Shown here piece by piece: positions 50,624-59,357 of a stretch of 64,000 nucleotides of DNA (position 1 is its first letter; each line of letters opens with the position of its first letter). This DNA is from Lachnoanaerobaculum sp. ICM7 (lineage in GTDB: Bacteria > Bacillota > Clostridia > Lachnospirales > Lachnospiraceae), in contig NZ_ALJL01000016.1 in NCBI RefSeq assembly GCF_000287675.1, forward strand, positions 303,894-367,893, read 5' to 3'. The notes under the pieces were generated by a model. It saw nothing but the letters and a program-made list of their open reading frames with translations. It had not been told where the DNA came from and searched no databases. Made by a program: the position numbers and the translations under genes.

Positions 50624-51943
50624 TTATCTGAAATCTTTAATTATCTTCTCCACCGCATCAAAGAGATTTTTAGCCTCAATATCGCAGCTTCTGTCGTATT
50701 TGCCGTCATTTCCGGCAAAACCTGTATCTACAAGCACGGATTTTACTCCGGCATTTCTTGCCGTCTCAAGATCCATTGTGGAATCTCCCACCATATATGA
50801 CTTTGAAAGATCTATATTATATTTCTCTACCGCCTCGTCAATCATACCGGTCTTCGGCTTTCTGCATTCACAGTCAAATTTAAGTTCAGGCACTTCACCC
50901 TCAAATCCCTTATCAGGATGATGTGGACAATAGAAAATATCATCTACAAAAGCTCCCTTTTCACCAAGAAGAGTCTTCAGCTTATTGTGAATATTGTGAA
51001 GTTCTTCAAAAGAACACTCGCCTCTTGCAATAACGGGTTGATTTGTTATAACTATTGCCAGTGCACCGCTCTTATTTATTGCCTTTATAGCCTCAATGCT
51101 TCCCGGGATCAGTTCAAGGTCATCAGCTTTTGATATAAATCCCTTTGAAACATTTATAGTACCGTCTCTGTCAATAAATATCGCTCTTTGCTTATTCTTT
51201 AAATTCTTTGACTGAATAAGTCCGCTCTTTAGCTCCTCTACCGTAGCATTTATTCTGTCCACGGTACCTACATCCTTCACATACTCAGGTGTATGATATG
51301 CATAAATATTTGCTCCGATTTTAACCTGATTTGCAAGTATATCCTTTTCAAAATCTGTCTTTACAGGTTCTTTTACCAAGTCAAGCAGTTTTCTGTTAAT
51401 TATATACATACCTGCATTGACCATATTGTCATACCAGTAATCTCTTACATTATGCTTTGAATCAAATCCTATAACTCTTCCGGTATCATCCGTCCGGATA
51501 AGATCCGAATCATACGGATGGCCGTTTGGATGTGCAAGAAGCGTAGTCAGGGCTGAATTTTTGAAATGAAAATCTTCCATTCTGTCAAAATTCATATCAA
51601 AGAAAACATCTCCGAAAACAAGCATGAAATCCTTAGCATCTATCTTATCTTTTAAATAATAAAATGCTCCTGCAGTACCAAGCGGTTCCTTTTCAAAAAT
51701 ATAGTCAATCTCAACTCCGAAGTCTTTTCCATCCTTGAAGTGATCTACAATTTTTTCACCCAAATGCCCTACAATCATTACTATCTTTTTTATTCCATAG
51801 GCCTTTAACTTCTCCACCTGATATTCAAGTAAAGGTTTGCCGTCCACAGGCACCATGGGCTTCGGTATTTCATCATTAGTTATACTACGAAGTCTGCTGC
51901 CCTTTCCGCCTGCCATTATAACCGCCACATCGATATTTTTCAT
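50624..51943 (-). CDS. Nucleotidyltransferase-HAD phosphatase fusion (HddC/GmhB-like)
   Basis: A two-enzyme protein of 439 residues. The N-terminal half is a sugar-1-phosphate nucleotidyltransferase (IMAGGKGSRLRSITNDEIPK, VFGDVFFDMN, EKEPLGTAGAF). The C-terminal half from about residue 250 is a HAD phosphatase with FIDRDGTINVSKGF, the Zn-binding CPHHPDKGF and CECRKPKTGM, and GDSTMDLETARNAG, which is the D-glycero-D-manno-heptose 1,7-bisphosphate phosphatase (GmhB) pattern. Fusions of these two functions occur in nucleotide-activated heptose synthesis. It overlaps the PfkB kinase by 4 nt (ATGA). Substrate (heptose or hexose) is inferred only. Confidence 0.88.
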   Translation of the reverse strand: MKNIDVAVIMAGGKGSRLRSITNDEIPKPMVPVDGKPLLEYQVEKLKAYGIKKIVMIVGHLGEKIVDHFKDGKDFGVEIDYIFEKEPLGTAGAFYYLKDKIDAKDFMLVFGDVFFDMNFDRMEDFHFKNSALTTLLAHPNGHPYDSDLIRTDDTGRVIGFDSKHNVRDYWYDNMVNAGMYIINRKLLDLVKEPVKTDFEKDILANQVKIGANIYAYHTPEYVKDVGTVDRINATVEELKSGLIQSKNLKNKQRAIFIDRDGTINVSKGFISKADDLELIPGSIEAIKAINKSGALAIVITNQPVIARGECSFEELHNIHNKLKTLLGEKGAFVDDIFYCPHHPDKGFEGEVPELKFDCECRKPKTGMIDEAVEKYNIDLSKSYMVGDSTMDLETARNAGVKSVLVDTGFAGNDGKYDRSCDIEAKNLFDAVEKIIKDFR

Positions 51944-52899
51944 TGCTTTAACCTCTCTAAAGTTTCATCAAGTGAAGGTATACTTACAATTCCGCCTCTT
52001 TTTTCCACACAAAGACTTGCTACAGCATTTCCAAATCTTGCAATATCATACATCTGTTTTGAAGTTATATTGTCAAGATCCATATTTTCACTTAAAAATC
52101 TTGCAAGCAGACCTCCCCAGAAGGAATCTCCGGCTCCTGTAGTATCCACAACATTACTCTTAAATCCCGGTACTTCCACATATCCCGCTTTTGAAACGAC
52201 CAATGCACCCTTTTCTCCAAGCGTAACTACAGCAAGTTTTCTTCCTCTTTCCACCAAGTACTTGCCTGCCTCAAGCGGTTCCATATATGGTGTAAGAAGA
52301 GATGTTTCTTCATCGGATATTTTCATAATATCCGCAAACTCAGACATCAATCTCATCATCTCCATGGCCTTATCCACACTGTCCCAAAGCGGCTCACGGT
52401 AATTGGGGTCATAGGATATAATTGCTCCCGCTTCCTTAGCAAGCTTTACCGCCTCAAATGTAGCACTTCTTGAAGGCTCATCTGTAAGAGAAAGTGAACC
52501 CACATGAAATACTTTTGTATCCGAGAGAATATCTTTATTTATCTCATCTATAGTGAGTCTTGTATCCGCTCCCGGCTTTCTTGCAAATGAGAAGGCTCTC
52601 TCTCCTGTTATTGAGAGACTTACAAAAGCCAAGGTGGTAAATACTGAAGGGTCGGTAATCAATCCGCTTGTATCAATAGGGACACTGTCAAGTACACTTC
52701 TTAAAAAGTCTCCATGCATGTCGGCACCTATCTTACCTATAAACGCTGTTTTTAATCCGACTCTGGATACGGCGGTCAGCATATTTGCCGGTGCTCCTCC
52801 CGGATTTTGCTCAAAAAGTCTCATTCCTGCAGGAGACAGTCCTGCAGGTGTAAAATCAATCAATAATTCTCCTAATGCAACTACATCCAATTTTTTCAT
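51940..52899 (-). CDS. PfkB-family sugar kinase (fructokinase-like)
   Basis: A ribokinase-fold kinase of 319 residues. It has VALGELLIDFTPAGLSPAGM at the start, the PfkB signature FEQNPGGAPANMLTAVSRVG, and the C-terminal catalytic motif DTTGAGDSFWGGLLARF with the Asp base. It resembles fructokinases of Lachnospiraceae. ATG 52899 with GGAG 6 nt before is chosen instead of a start at 52926. The coupled downstream nucleotidyltransferase/phosphatase raises the possibility of a heptose-phosphate kinase, as HldE kinase domains belong to the same superfamily. Confidence 0.88.
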   Translation of the reverse strand: MKKLDVVALGELLIDFTPAGLSPAGMRLFEQNPGGAPANMLTAVSRVGLKTAFIGKIGADMHGDFLRSVLDSVPIDTSGLITDPSVFTTLAFVSLSITGERAFSFARKPGADTRLTIDEINKDILSDTKVFHVGSLSLTDEPSRSATFEAVKLAKEAGAIISYDPNYREPLWDSVDKAMEMMRLMSEFADIMKISDEETSLLTPYMEPLEAGKYLVERGRKLAVVTLGEKGALVVSKAGYVEVPGFKSNVVDTTGAGDSFWGGLLARFLSENMDLDNITSKQMYDIARFGNAVASLCVEKRGGIVSIPSLDETLERLKQ

Positions 52900-52950
52900 T
52901 GAAAACTCCATTCTTTGTAAAGTCAAATATGAGCATAGACTAAGCCGATT

Positions 52951-54363
52951 TTACAGGCTGATAAATCCCAAGGTATTTAATATTGCACTCACCAATATTA
53001 CGATTAAAAATATCGGTGCAAATACCCTCATTACTATATTATAAAGCTTTTTTCTCTTAAATGCTGAAGAATATGAAATTTCATCATCAATTTTCTTTAA
53101 TGTAATCACTTTTACCACCAAATAACAGGTGGCAAGTGCCGCTATAGGCATCATAATAGAGTTTGTAAGGAAATCAAGGAAGTCAAGTATAGGCATCTTA
53201 AATATCAAAACAAAATCCCATATACCGTATCCTGCCGCAGAAGCGCCTCCGACAAATACCATTATCACAGCCATTAAAATTATAGATTTATTTCTGCTTA
53301 AATTAAGCTCGTCACAGAAAGTGGAAATACTGGTTTCCACAAGTGATATGGCACTTGTAAGTGCAGCCAAAAGCACAAGCAGGAAAAATCCTATACCTGC
53401 AATGCGTCCTGCTCCCATGCTTTCAAAAACCTTCGGCAAGGTAATGAACATAAGCGAAGGTCCGGCCTTAAGCTTTGCAGGGTCACCGCCCGAGAAGGCA
53501 AACACTGCAGGAATAACCATAAGTCCTGCCAAAACAGCCACACCCGTATCCACAAGCTCCACTCTTGAAGTAGATATCTCCACATCGACATCTCTTGTCA
53601 AATATGAACCATAGGTGTACAAAATACCCATAGCAATGGACAGAGAATAAAACATCTGTCCAAGTGCCGCAACCACCGTCATCAAAGAAAAGTTACTGAA
53701 GTTCGGAACAAAGAAATATTTCACTCCGGCCATAGCTCCGGGTCTTGTAACCGAATAAGCCGCAACAATAATTGCAAGTATGATAAGCAGAGGCATCATT
53801 ATTTTTGACACTCTCTCAATTCCCTGCTCCACACCGCCAAGTATTACCACAAAAGTAGCTACCGCAAATATAATAAACCAGAAGAATACTATCTTTGTAT
53901 CCCCTATAAAGCTGCCGAAATATCCGTCACTTGCAAGCCCCGATACATTTCCCTTTATATACTCTACCAGGTATTTTACTACCCAGCCTCCTATTACACT
54001 GTAATAAGGCACAATAAGTACAGGTACTATCGCATTTATGAATCCGCCCACCTTAAGTATCTTGCTGTTTCCAAACTGATTGAATGCACCTATTGCACTT
54101 CTCTTTGTCATTCTGCCTATGGTAGTCTCGGACATAATCATTGCATATCCGAATGTAAGAGTAAGTACAAGGTAGGTCAATAAAAACATTCCTCCACCGT
54201 ACTTTGCCGCCAGATACGGAAATCTCCAGATATTTCCAAGTCCTACCGCAGAGCCTGCCACTGCCAAGATATATCCAAGGCCTCCTGAAAAATTAGCTCT
54301 CTTTTCATTTGTCTTTTCAAGTTTCGTCTCTTCACCGTATTTAAAATTGTCAGTCATATTCAT
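52951..54363 (-). CDS. Neurotransmitter:sodium symporter (SNF) family transporter
   Basis: A 470-residue sodium-coupled transporter for amino acids or related solutes. The first membrane segment carries GYILAVAGSAVGLGNIWRFP and the conserved sodium/substrate site; about eleven or twelve membrane segments follow. The region after the first segment (YGGGMFLLTYLVLTLTFGYA) is typical. No partner subunit is needed in this family. The solute cannot be deduced. It is a single gene after the kinase, with about 50 nt on both sides. Confidence 0.92.
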   Translation of the reverse strand: MNMTDNFKYGEETKLEKTNEKRANFSGGLGYILAVAGSAVGLGNIWRFPYLAAKYGGGMFLLTYLVLTLTFGYAMIMSETTIGRMTKRSAIGAFNQFGNSKILKVGGFINAIVPVLIVPYYSVIGGWVVKYLVEYIKGNVSGLASDGYFGSFIGDTKIVFFWFIIFAVATFVVILGGVEQGIERVSKIMMPLLIILAIIVAAYSVTRPGAMAGVKYFFVPNFSNFSLMTVVAALGQMFYSLSIAMGILYTYGSYLTRDVDVEISTSRVELVDTGVAVLAGLMVIPAVFAFSGGDPAKLKAGPSLMFITLPKVFESMGAGRIAGIGFFLLVLLAALTSAISLVETSISTFCDELNLSRNKSIILMAVIMVFVGGASAAGYGIWDFVLIFKMPILDFLDFLTNSIMMPIAALATCYLVVKVITLKKIDDEISYSSAFKRKKLYNIVMRVFAPIFLIVILVSAILNTLGFISL

Positions 54364-54424
54364 CCCCTTTATTTTTCTTTGTTTAGACTAACATTTTAAA
54401 TGCTTTTTTACAAGGACAATTTAC

Positions 54425-55369
54425 TTAAGAAACGTACTCTATCAGATAACCGTAACCCTCTTCTTCCATTTTATCCAAAGGAATAAATCTAAGTGCCGCA
54501 GAATTAATGCAATATCTTAATCCGCCAAGCTCACTTGGGCCGTCATTAAACACATGTCCAAGGTGAATATCGGCATTATTACTCCTTACCTCAATCCTTC
54601 TTCTTCCAAGGCTTAAATCCTCTTTGTAATGTACCAAATCCTTTTGTATAGGCTTTGAAAAACTTGGCCAACCGCATCCGGATTCAAACTTATCCGTAGA
54701 AAAGAATAACGGCTCACCTGATGTAATATCCACATATATACCTTTTTCAAAATTTGAGTTAAATTCATTGTCAAAAGGTCTCTCGGTAGCGGCATTCATA
54801 GTTACATCATATTGTAGAGCGCTAAGTCTGTTTTTTAAAACCTCATCATCATCCTTTTTATATTCTTCAGACCTCACTATAGGCTCATTTGCCCAAGCAA
54901 GATTTATATGACAGTATCCGTTGGGATTTTTATCAAGGTAATCTTGATGATACTCTTCCGCAGTATAAAAGTTTTCAATCGGCAATACTTCTACAGCGAT
55001 TCTTTCTCCATACTTTCTTTGCTCTCTCTCAATTGCCTTATTTATTACCGGTAATTGAGCTTCATCTGTATAATAAATTCCTGTTCTGTACTGTGTTCCC
55101 ACATCATTTCCCTGTCTGTTTACACTGACCGGATCTATTATTCTAAAATAATAAATAAGTAAGTCCTCAAGGCTTAACACACTCTCGTCATAATCAATCA
55201 AAACCGCTTCCGCATGTCCTGTATTGTGCCTGCAAACCTCCTCATAGCTTGGATTTTCCGTGTTTCCGTTTGCATAGCCGCAAGTCGTATCCATTACTCC
55301 TTTAATTCTTTTAAAATATCCTTCAACACCCCAAAAGCAACCGCCTGCAAGATATATTCTATTTATCAT
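54425..55369 (-). CDS. msrAB: Bifunctional methionine sulfoxide reductase MsrA/MsrB
   Basis: Repairs both stereoisomers of methionine sulfoxide. MsrA comes first ([16 protein letters not shown] at residues 6-21, catalytic Cys in GCFWG). After a linker MsrB follows ([13 protein letters not shown] near 230 and the catalytic [11 protein letters not shown] near 285). The Cys-x-x-Cys zinc pairs of some MsrB proteins are not evident. The length of 314 residues is normal for the fusion. It lies next to an Rrf2 regulator and a flavin reductase, suggesting a redox-stress group. Confidence 0.95.
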   Translation of the reverse strand: MINRIYLAGGCFWGVEGYFKRIKGVMDTTCGYANGNTENPSYEEVCRHNTGHAEAVLIDYDESVLSLEDLLIYYFRIIDPVSVNRQGNDVGTQYRTGIYYTDEAQLPVINKAIEREQRKYGERIAVEVLPIENFYTAEEYHQDYLDKNPNGYCHINLAWANEPIVRSEEYKKDDDEVLKNRLSALQYDVTMNAATERPFDNEFNSNFEKGIYVDITSGEPLFFSTDKFESGCGWPSFSKPIQKDLVHYKEDLSLGRRRIEVRSNNADIHLGHVFNDGPSELGGLRYCINSAALRFIPLDKMEEEGYGYLIEYVS

Positions 55370-55464
55370 AATCTGCCTCCTTATATTTTTAACTTATAAA
55401 AATATTATAGCACTTTAAAGCTTTTTAACAATTAGATTTTTTACAATTCTTCACAAATAAAAAA

Positions 55465-55488
55465 GGATAAACCTATAAAAGTTTATCC
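55465..55488 (-). terminator. Terminator overlapping the Rrf2 stop codon
   Basis: GGATAAAC/GTTTATCC stem of 8 bp with loop TTTTATAG, which includes the TAG stop, followed by six T on the minus strand. Confidence 0.9.
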
Positions 55489-55865
55489 AAAGTGGTTTTC
55501 TGTAATTCTCTGTTCAATGCGCTTTGTATTCTTGTAAACTCTTTGTTCAGCATACATTCTCCGCATCTGTTATTGATACAATCAAAACCTTCTCTTATAC
55601 ATTCCGTAATACTCATGTCCTCGCCTAAGGCAATGCATATATCAAACAATGTAGTATCTGAAAGGTCGCATTTTAAATAGTATCCGCCGTTGACTCCTCT
55701 CATACTTCCAATCAATTTCGATTTCAACAGACTGTTTAAAACTTTATATGTAATAGCTTGTGGTAAATGTTCTTTTTTAGCCACCTCAGTTGCCGAAACT
55801 TTTGTCCCCTCTTTTAATGCTCTAATAATTCTTACAGCATAGTCCATTTCCCTGGTTATTAACAA
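55473..55865 (-). CDS. Rrf2-family transcriptional regulator
   Basis: A 130-residue winged-helix regulator. The start region DYAVRIIRALKEGTKVSATE is followed by LPQAITYKVLNSLLKSKLIG. Four cysteines lie in CIREGFDCINNRCGECMLNK, consistent with an Fe-S cluster as in IscR/NsrR-type sensors. The start is a TTG at 55865 with GGGGG five nt upstream; a later ATG would cut the first helix. It likely senses redox or nitrosative stress; targets may include the neighbouring msrAB or flavin reductase, but no operator was defined. Confidence 0.88.
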   Translation of the reverse strand: MLITREMDYAVRIIRALKEGTKVSATEVAKKEHLPQAITYKVLNSLLKSKLIGSMRGVNGGYYLKCDLSDTTLFDICIALGEDMSITECIREGFDCINNRCGECMLNKEFTRIQSALNRELQKTTLDKLL

Positions 55866-56015
55866 TTTGTCCCCCTAAATGCTTACTCTGTCTTTGTAGC
55901 ACACTATAGTTGCTTAACATATAAATATTAGCATAAAGTACTTATTTTATCTATGTTAATTTATGATTTTTTTTGGATAATTTTAACATAATTTATACCG
56001 ACAGATTTTATTTAT

Positions 56016-56048
56016 AAAAAGCCGATATCAAAAAGACATCGGCTTTTT
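56016..56048 (-). terminator. Terminator of the FMN/FAD reductase gene
   Basis: AAAAAGCCGAT/ATCGGCTTTTT stem of 11 bp with an 11-nt loop, starting 12 nt past the gene end, T-rich on the minus strand. Confidence 0.88.
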
Positions 56049-56059
56049 TATAAATTTAA

Positions 56060-58162
56060 CTACTGCAATGTAGTATTCTTTATAGCGTCACTTACACCCT
56101 TTGAGGTAATAGATGCTCCGGATACGCTGTCAACCTTGAACTCACCGCTTGACTGCATTTTTCTCTTTATTTTCTCCATAGCCTTTCCTCCTATTTCGGC
56201 GGTTTCCTTTCCTCCGCTTATAGAAAGATCGTTTACTATACCGTTTTTAACGGTAAATGTGACTTCCACATCTCCGCCAAATCCCTTTGCGCTCCCTTTA
56301 TAAGAACCGTCTTTAAGATCTGTCTTTATATCCTGTGGAACGAAGTTTGCATCTTCGTTTTCTACAACTATGGTTCTTTCGGTATTTCCGCCGTTTGCAA
56401 GTACATATCCGTTTGCATTATCACCTGAAATACGTCCGAATACCACTATATCCGCCACGGCATTTCCACCCAATCTGTTGGCTCCGTGTACTCCGCCTAC
56501 CACTTCACCGGCAGCGTAAAGTCCCGGGATAGCGCTTCCGTCTTCTTTTAAAACCTGAGTTTCGGTGTTTATCTTTACACCGCCCATTGTATGATGGATA
56601 GCAGGTTTCGCAAGTCCTGCAAAGTAAGGTGCCTTTGTAAGAGGTACTTCCATACTCTTTCTTCCGAATTCACTGTCCTCACCTGCTTCCTGCATTGAGG
56701 CGTACTTATTCATGGTAGCTACAAGATTCTCTTTGTTTATACCTGTTTTTTCAGCAAGTTCTTCTATTGTATTTGCTTCTACAATAATTCCCTCATTTAT
56801 ATATTTTTCTATAGCACTGAGTGATTCTCTTACCGCCGTATCAAAAACAAGCCAACTCTCTTCATTAGGCTGTTTAAGTATTGCTGCGGAAACAACATCT
56901 CTTGTCTCAAGTTCATTTACAAAACGATTTCCATCGTCATTTACCAATATAGCACCGTTACCGCGAACACCCTCTGTATACATTGTTGCGGTATTCGGAT
57001 TTACGGTAGGATGAGTCTGAATCTGCTCGATATCTGTAAGTCCGGCTCCCAATTCAAGTGCCATTTCTATACCGTCACCTGTAGCGCCTGAATGGTTCGT
57101 TGTAATAAATCCTGCAAGCTGTGGCGCATATTTTACCACCATATCGGGATTTGCTCCGAAACCTCCTGTAGCAAGTATAACAGCCTTGGTATTTATAACA
57201 AACTCTCCGTTTTCATCCTCGGCTTCCACTCCTGTTATCTTACCGTCCTTATCGGCAATTATCTTTGTAGCCTTGGTTTCAAGTAAAACAGGAATTCCAA
57301 GTTCGTCAAGCTTTGCGTTTAAGGTCTTTACAAGCATAGGTCCTACCGCAGATGTATCACTTGGTCTGTGTATTCTCTTTACACTTGCTCCGCCAAACTG
57401 AGCAACTACAGAAAGATCTCCGCCGATTTCATTTACCCAGTCAACTGCTGCAGCCGAATTTTGTACCAATGTTCTTACAAGTTCAGGGTCGTTTAAATTC
57501 TTTCCGCCCTTCATTGTATCTTCATAGAACAAATCATTGCTGTCCTCTATACCGTCTCTTTTTTGATACTGAGTTTCAGAAGCGTTCAAACCGCCTGTAG
57601 CCCTTACGGTGTTACCGCCTGTAAAAGGCATCTTCTCCAAAATAACTACATTTGTAGCGCCTTTTTGTGCCGCTTCTATCGCCGCACTCATTCCTGCACC
57701 GCCTGCACCTATTACCACAATATCTGCAGACTTTACTTCCATATTTTCTTTAACTTCTTTACCTCGAGCCTTCAGTAAAGCCTTTTTCAACGCTCTTTTC
57801 AAAGCTGTGGAAGTAACTGTTGCACCGCTTACAGAGTCAATCTCGGTATCAAGCGCTGTTTTCATCTGTGCATTGAGTTTTTCAACAGCAGCTCCTCCTA
57901 TATCCGGAGTTTCCTTAGACCCTTCAAATGAAATATCTTCTATTCCGTTATCTCCGACTGTTACTATGGCTTTTACTTTGCCTCCAAATCCCTTTTCCGT
58001 GGCGGAATATGTACCGGCAATATATTTGATATTATCTTTTATAGTCTTTCTGATACCATCAGTAACCGGAAAAGCTATTATAATAGTAATAACAGCGGCC
58101 AAAATCATTAAACAGAGCCCCAAAGTGTTACCACTGTTTCGTTTTTTCGGTTGCTTACCCAT
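56060..58162 (-). CDS. Membrane-anchored flavin reductase (fumarate/urocanate reductase-like) with two FMN-binding domains
   Basis: An extracellular-type FAD reductase. It has an N-terminal membrane anchor (LGLCLMILAAVITIIIAFPV), an FMN-binding domain with the flavinylation motif DSVSGATVTST near residue 110, and a FAD-binding domain (VVIGAGGAGMSAAIEAAQKG near 152, then TGGNTVRATGGLNASE and GGVHGANRLGGNAVADIVVF). A second FMN-binding domain at the end has VDSVSGASITSKG near 680. The two FMN sites would be attached by ApbE outside the cell. The family reduces fumarate, urocanate or similar acceptors; active-site Arg/His in IHRPSD and QTHPTV fit this. 700 residues. The acceptor is unknown. Confidence 0.9.
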   Translation of the reverse strand: MGKQPKKRNSGNTLGLCLMILAAVITIIIAFPVTDGIRKTIKDNIKYIAGTYSATEKGFGGKVKAIVTVGDNGIEDISFEGSKETPDIGGAAVEKLNAQMKTALDTEIDSVSGATVTSTALKRALKKALLKARGKEVKENMEVKSADIVVIGAGGAGMSAAIEAAQKGATNVVILEKMPFTGGNTVRATGGLNASETQYQKRDGIEDSNDLFYEDTMKGGKNLNDPELVRTLVQNSAAAVDWVNEIGGDLSVVAQFGGASVKRIHRPSDTSAVGPMLVKTLNAKLDELGIPVLLETKATKIIADKDGKITGVEAEDENGEFVINTKAVILATGGFGANPDMVVKYAPQLAGFITTNHSGATGDGIEMALELGAGLTDIEQIQTHPTVNPNTATMYTEGVRGNGAILVNDDGNRFVNELETRDVVSAAILKQPNEESWLVFDTAVRESLSAIEKYINEGIIVEANTIEELAEKTGINKENLVATMNKYASMQEAGEDSEFGRKSMEVPLTKAPYFAGLAKPAIHHTMGGVKINTETQVLKEDGSAIPGLYAAGEVVGGVHGANRLGGNAVADIVVFGRISGDNANGYVLANGGNTERTIVVENEDANFVPQDIKTDLKDGSYKGSAKGFGGDVEVTFTVKNGIVNDLSISGGKETAEIGGKAMEKIKRKMQSSGEFKVDSVSGASITSKGVSDAIKNTTLQ

Positions 58163-58223
58163 TTATAACCTCCTTAAACCTCTTACAATTTACCGGTACA
58201 TTATATACTATATTTTCATAAAA

Positions 58224-58242
58224 TTAAAGTTTAAAACTTTAA
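58224..58242. promoter_or_regulatory. Perfect palindrome between divergent genes
   Basis: TTAAAGTTT-A-AAACTTTAA, a 9-1-9 inverted repeat, between the flavin reductase (-) and the hydroxyacyl-CoA dehydrogenase (+) starts. A good candidate operator for a redox or acyl-CoA regulator. Confidence 0.55.
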
Positions 58243-58259
58243 CAGTACGGTAAAATATA

Positions 58260-58288
58260 TTCCCAAAATTATATAAAAGTGTTATAAT
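58260..58288 (+). promoter_or_regulatory. Promoter for the hydroxyacyl-CoA dehydrogenase gene
   Basis: TTCCCA (58260-58265), 17-nt spacer, TATAAT (58283-58288), 70 nt before the ATG. Confidence 0.5.
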
Positions 58289-58358
58289 ATTTTATACAAT
58301 TAAATATTGTACATTTACAATAATCTTTGTCCTTTATATGGGATATTAAGGAGGTAAT

Positions 58359-59306
58359 ATGAAAAATATAACAGTTGCAGGCGGTGGCGTACTTGGTTCA
58401 CAGATAGCTTTTCAATCAGCTTTTTGCGGTTTCAATGTAAAGATTTGGCTCAGAAGTGAAGAGTCCATAGGAAGAACAAAGCCGAAATTGGATAGATTAT
58501 ATAATATTTACAAGAGTACATTAAGTGAGGCTAAGAAAAGTATTGGTTCGGGGGTCTCATTGCCAAGAGGTTTGGCTCCTGATTCCGGATCACTTACAGA
58601 ATCGGATATAGATAAGCTTCTGGAATCTACAGAAAAAGCCTACAAAGAAATAGTTCTTACTACAAGTTTCGAAGAGGCTTGTAAGGATACAGATCTTATA
58701 ATTGAAAGCATGGCTGAAAATCCTGAAGCAAAGAAGGAATTTTATAAGGCTTTGGATCCACATCTTGAGGAAAAGACAATAGTTGCCACAAACTCTTCAA
58801 GTATGATTCCAAGCCAATTCCGCGATTGCCTTAGCAGGCCCGAAAAATATCTGGCTATTCACTTTGCAAACAATATATGGATAAGCAATACTGCCGAGAT
58901 TATGGGGCATGACGGTACAGACAAGGATGCATATGAGGCTGTAGCAAAGTTTGCATCGGATATTAAAATGATTCCGCTTCGCCTTACTAAAGAACAACCC
59001 GGATATATACTAAATTCCATGCTGATACCTTTCTTAAATGCCGGACAGATGCTGCTTGCAAAGGAAGTCGCAGATCCTGCTACCATTGATCTTACATGGA
59101 GACTGGGCACAGGATCACCCTACGGTCCTTTCCAGATTCTTGATATAATCGGTTTAAATACAGCCCTTAATGTAGTATCAAACGATCCGCTTTCAAAGGA
59201 TCCAGGTACTGTTCAAGGTAAAATAAAAGCTGTTCTTGAAAAATATATTTCAGAAGGTAAAACAGGTATAAATGCAGGTGAAGGATTCTATAAATATAAT
59301 AAATAA
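58359..59306 (+). CDS. 3-hydroxyacyl-CoA dehydrogenase
   Basis: NAD-dependent oxidoreductase of the 3-hydroxybutyryl-CoA type. The Rossmann motif is ITVAGGGVLGSQIAFQSAFC, then LIIESMAENPEAKKEFY, ATNSSSM, and the catalytic His in YLAIHFANNIW with Glu in the preceding IIESM. The C-terminal helical domain ends GINAGEGFYKY. A perfect AAGGAGGT lies before the ATG. At 315 residues it is a little longer than classical 282-residue forms because of an insertion after LRSEES. The usual butyrate-pathway partners are not adjacent, so its pathway is open. Confidence 0.92.
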   Translation: MKNITVAGGGVLGSQIAFQSAFCGFNVKIWLRSEESIGRTKPKLDRLYNIYKSTLSEAKKSIGSGVSLPRGLAPDSGSLTESDIDKLLESTEKAYKEIVLTTSFEEACKDTDLIIESMAENPEAKKEFYKALDPHLEEKTIVATNSSSMIPSQFRDCLSRPEKYLAIHFANNIWISNTAEIMGHDGTDKDAYEAVAKFASDIKMIPLRLTKEQPGYILNSMLIPFLNAGQMLLAKEVADPATIDLTWRLGTGSPYGPFQILDIIGLNTALNVVSNDPLSKDPGTVQGKIKAVLEKYISEGKTGINAGEGFYKYNK

Positions 59307-59315
59307 TTAAAATAA

Positions 59316-59357
59316 GCGATTACCCGATATGTAGTTATATCGGGTAATCGCATTTTT
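59316..59357. terminator. Bidirectional terminator
   Basis: A 15-bp perfect stem GCGATTACCCGATAT/ATATCGGGTAATCGC with a 6-nt loop, five T on the plus side. It lies between the convergent dehydrogenase (+) and sdaAA (-), and its T-run touches the sdaAA stop codon. Confidence 0.92.

Noticed and set aside
53129..53614. Plus-strand open frame of 161 codons within the sodium symporter gene
   Set aside because: Antisense to a full-length, motif-rich transporter; Ser/Pro/Thr-rich composition is typical of an antisense frame.
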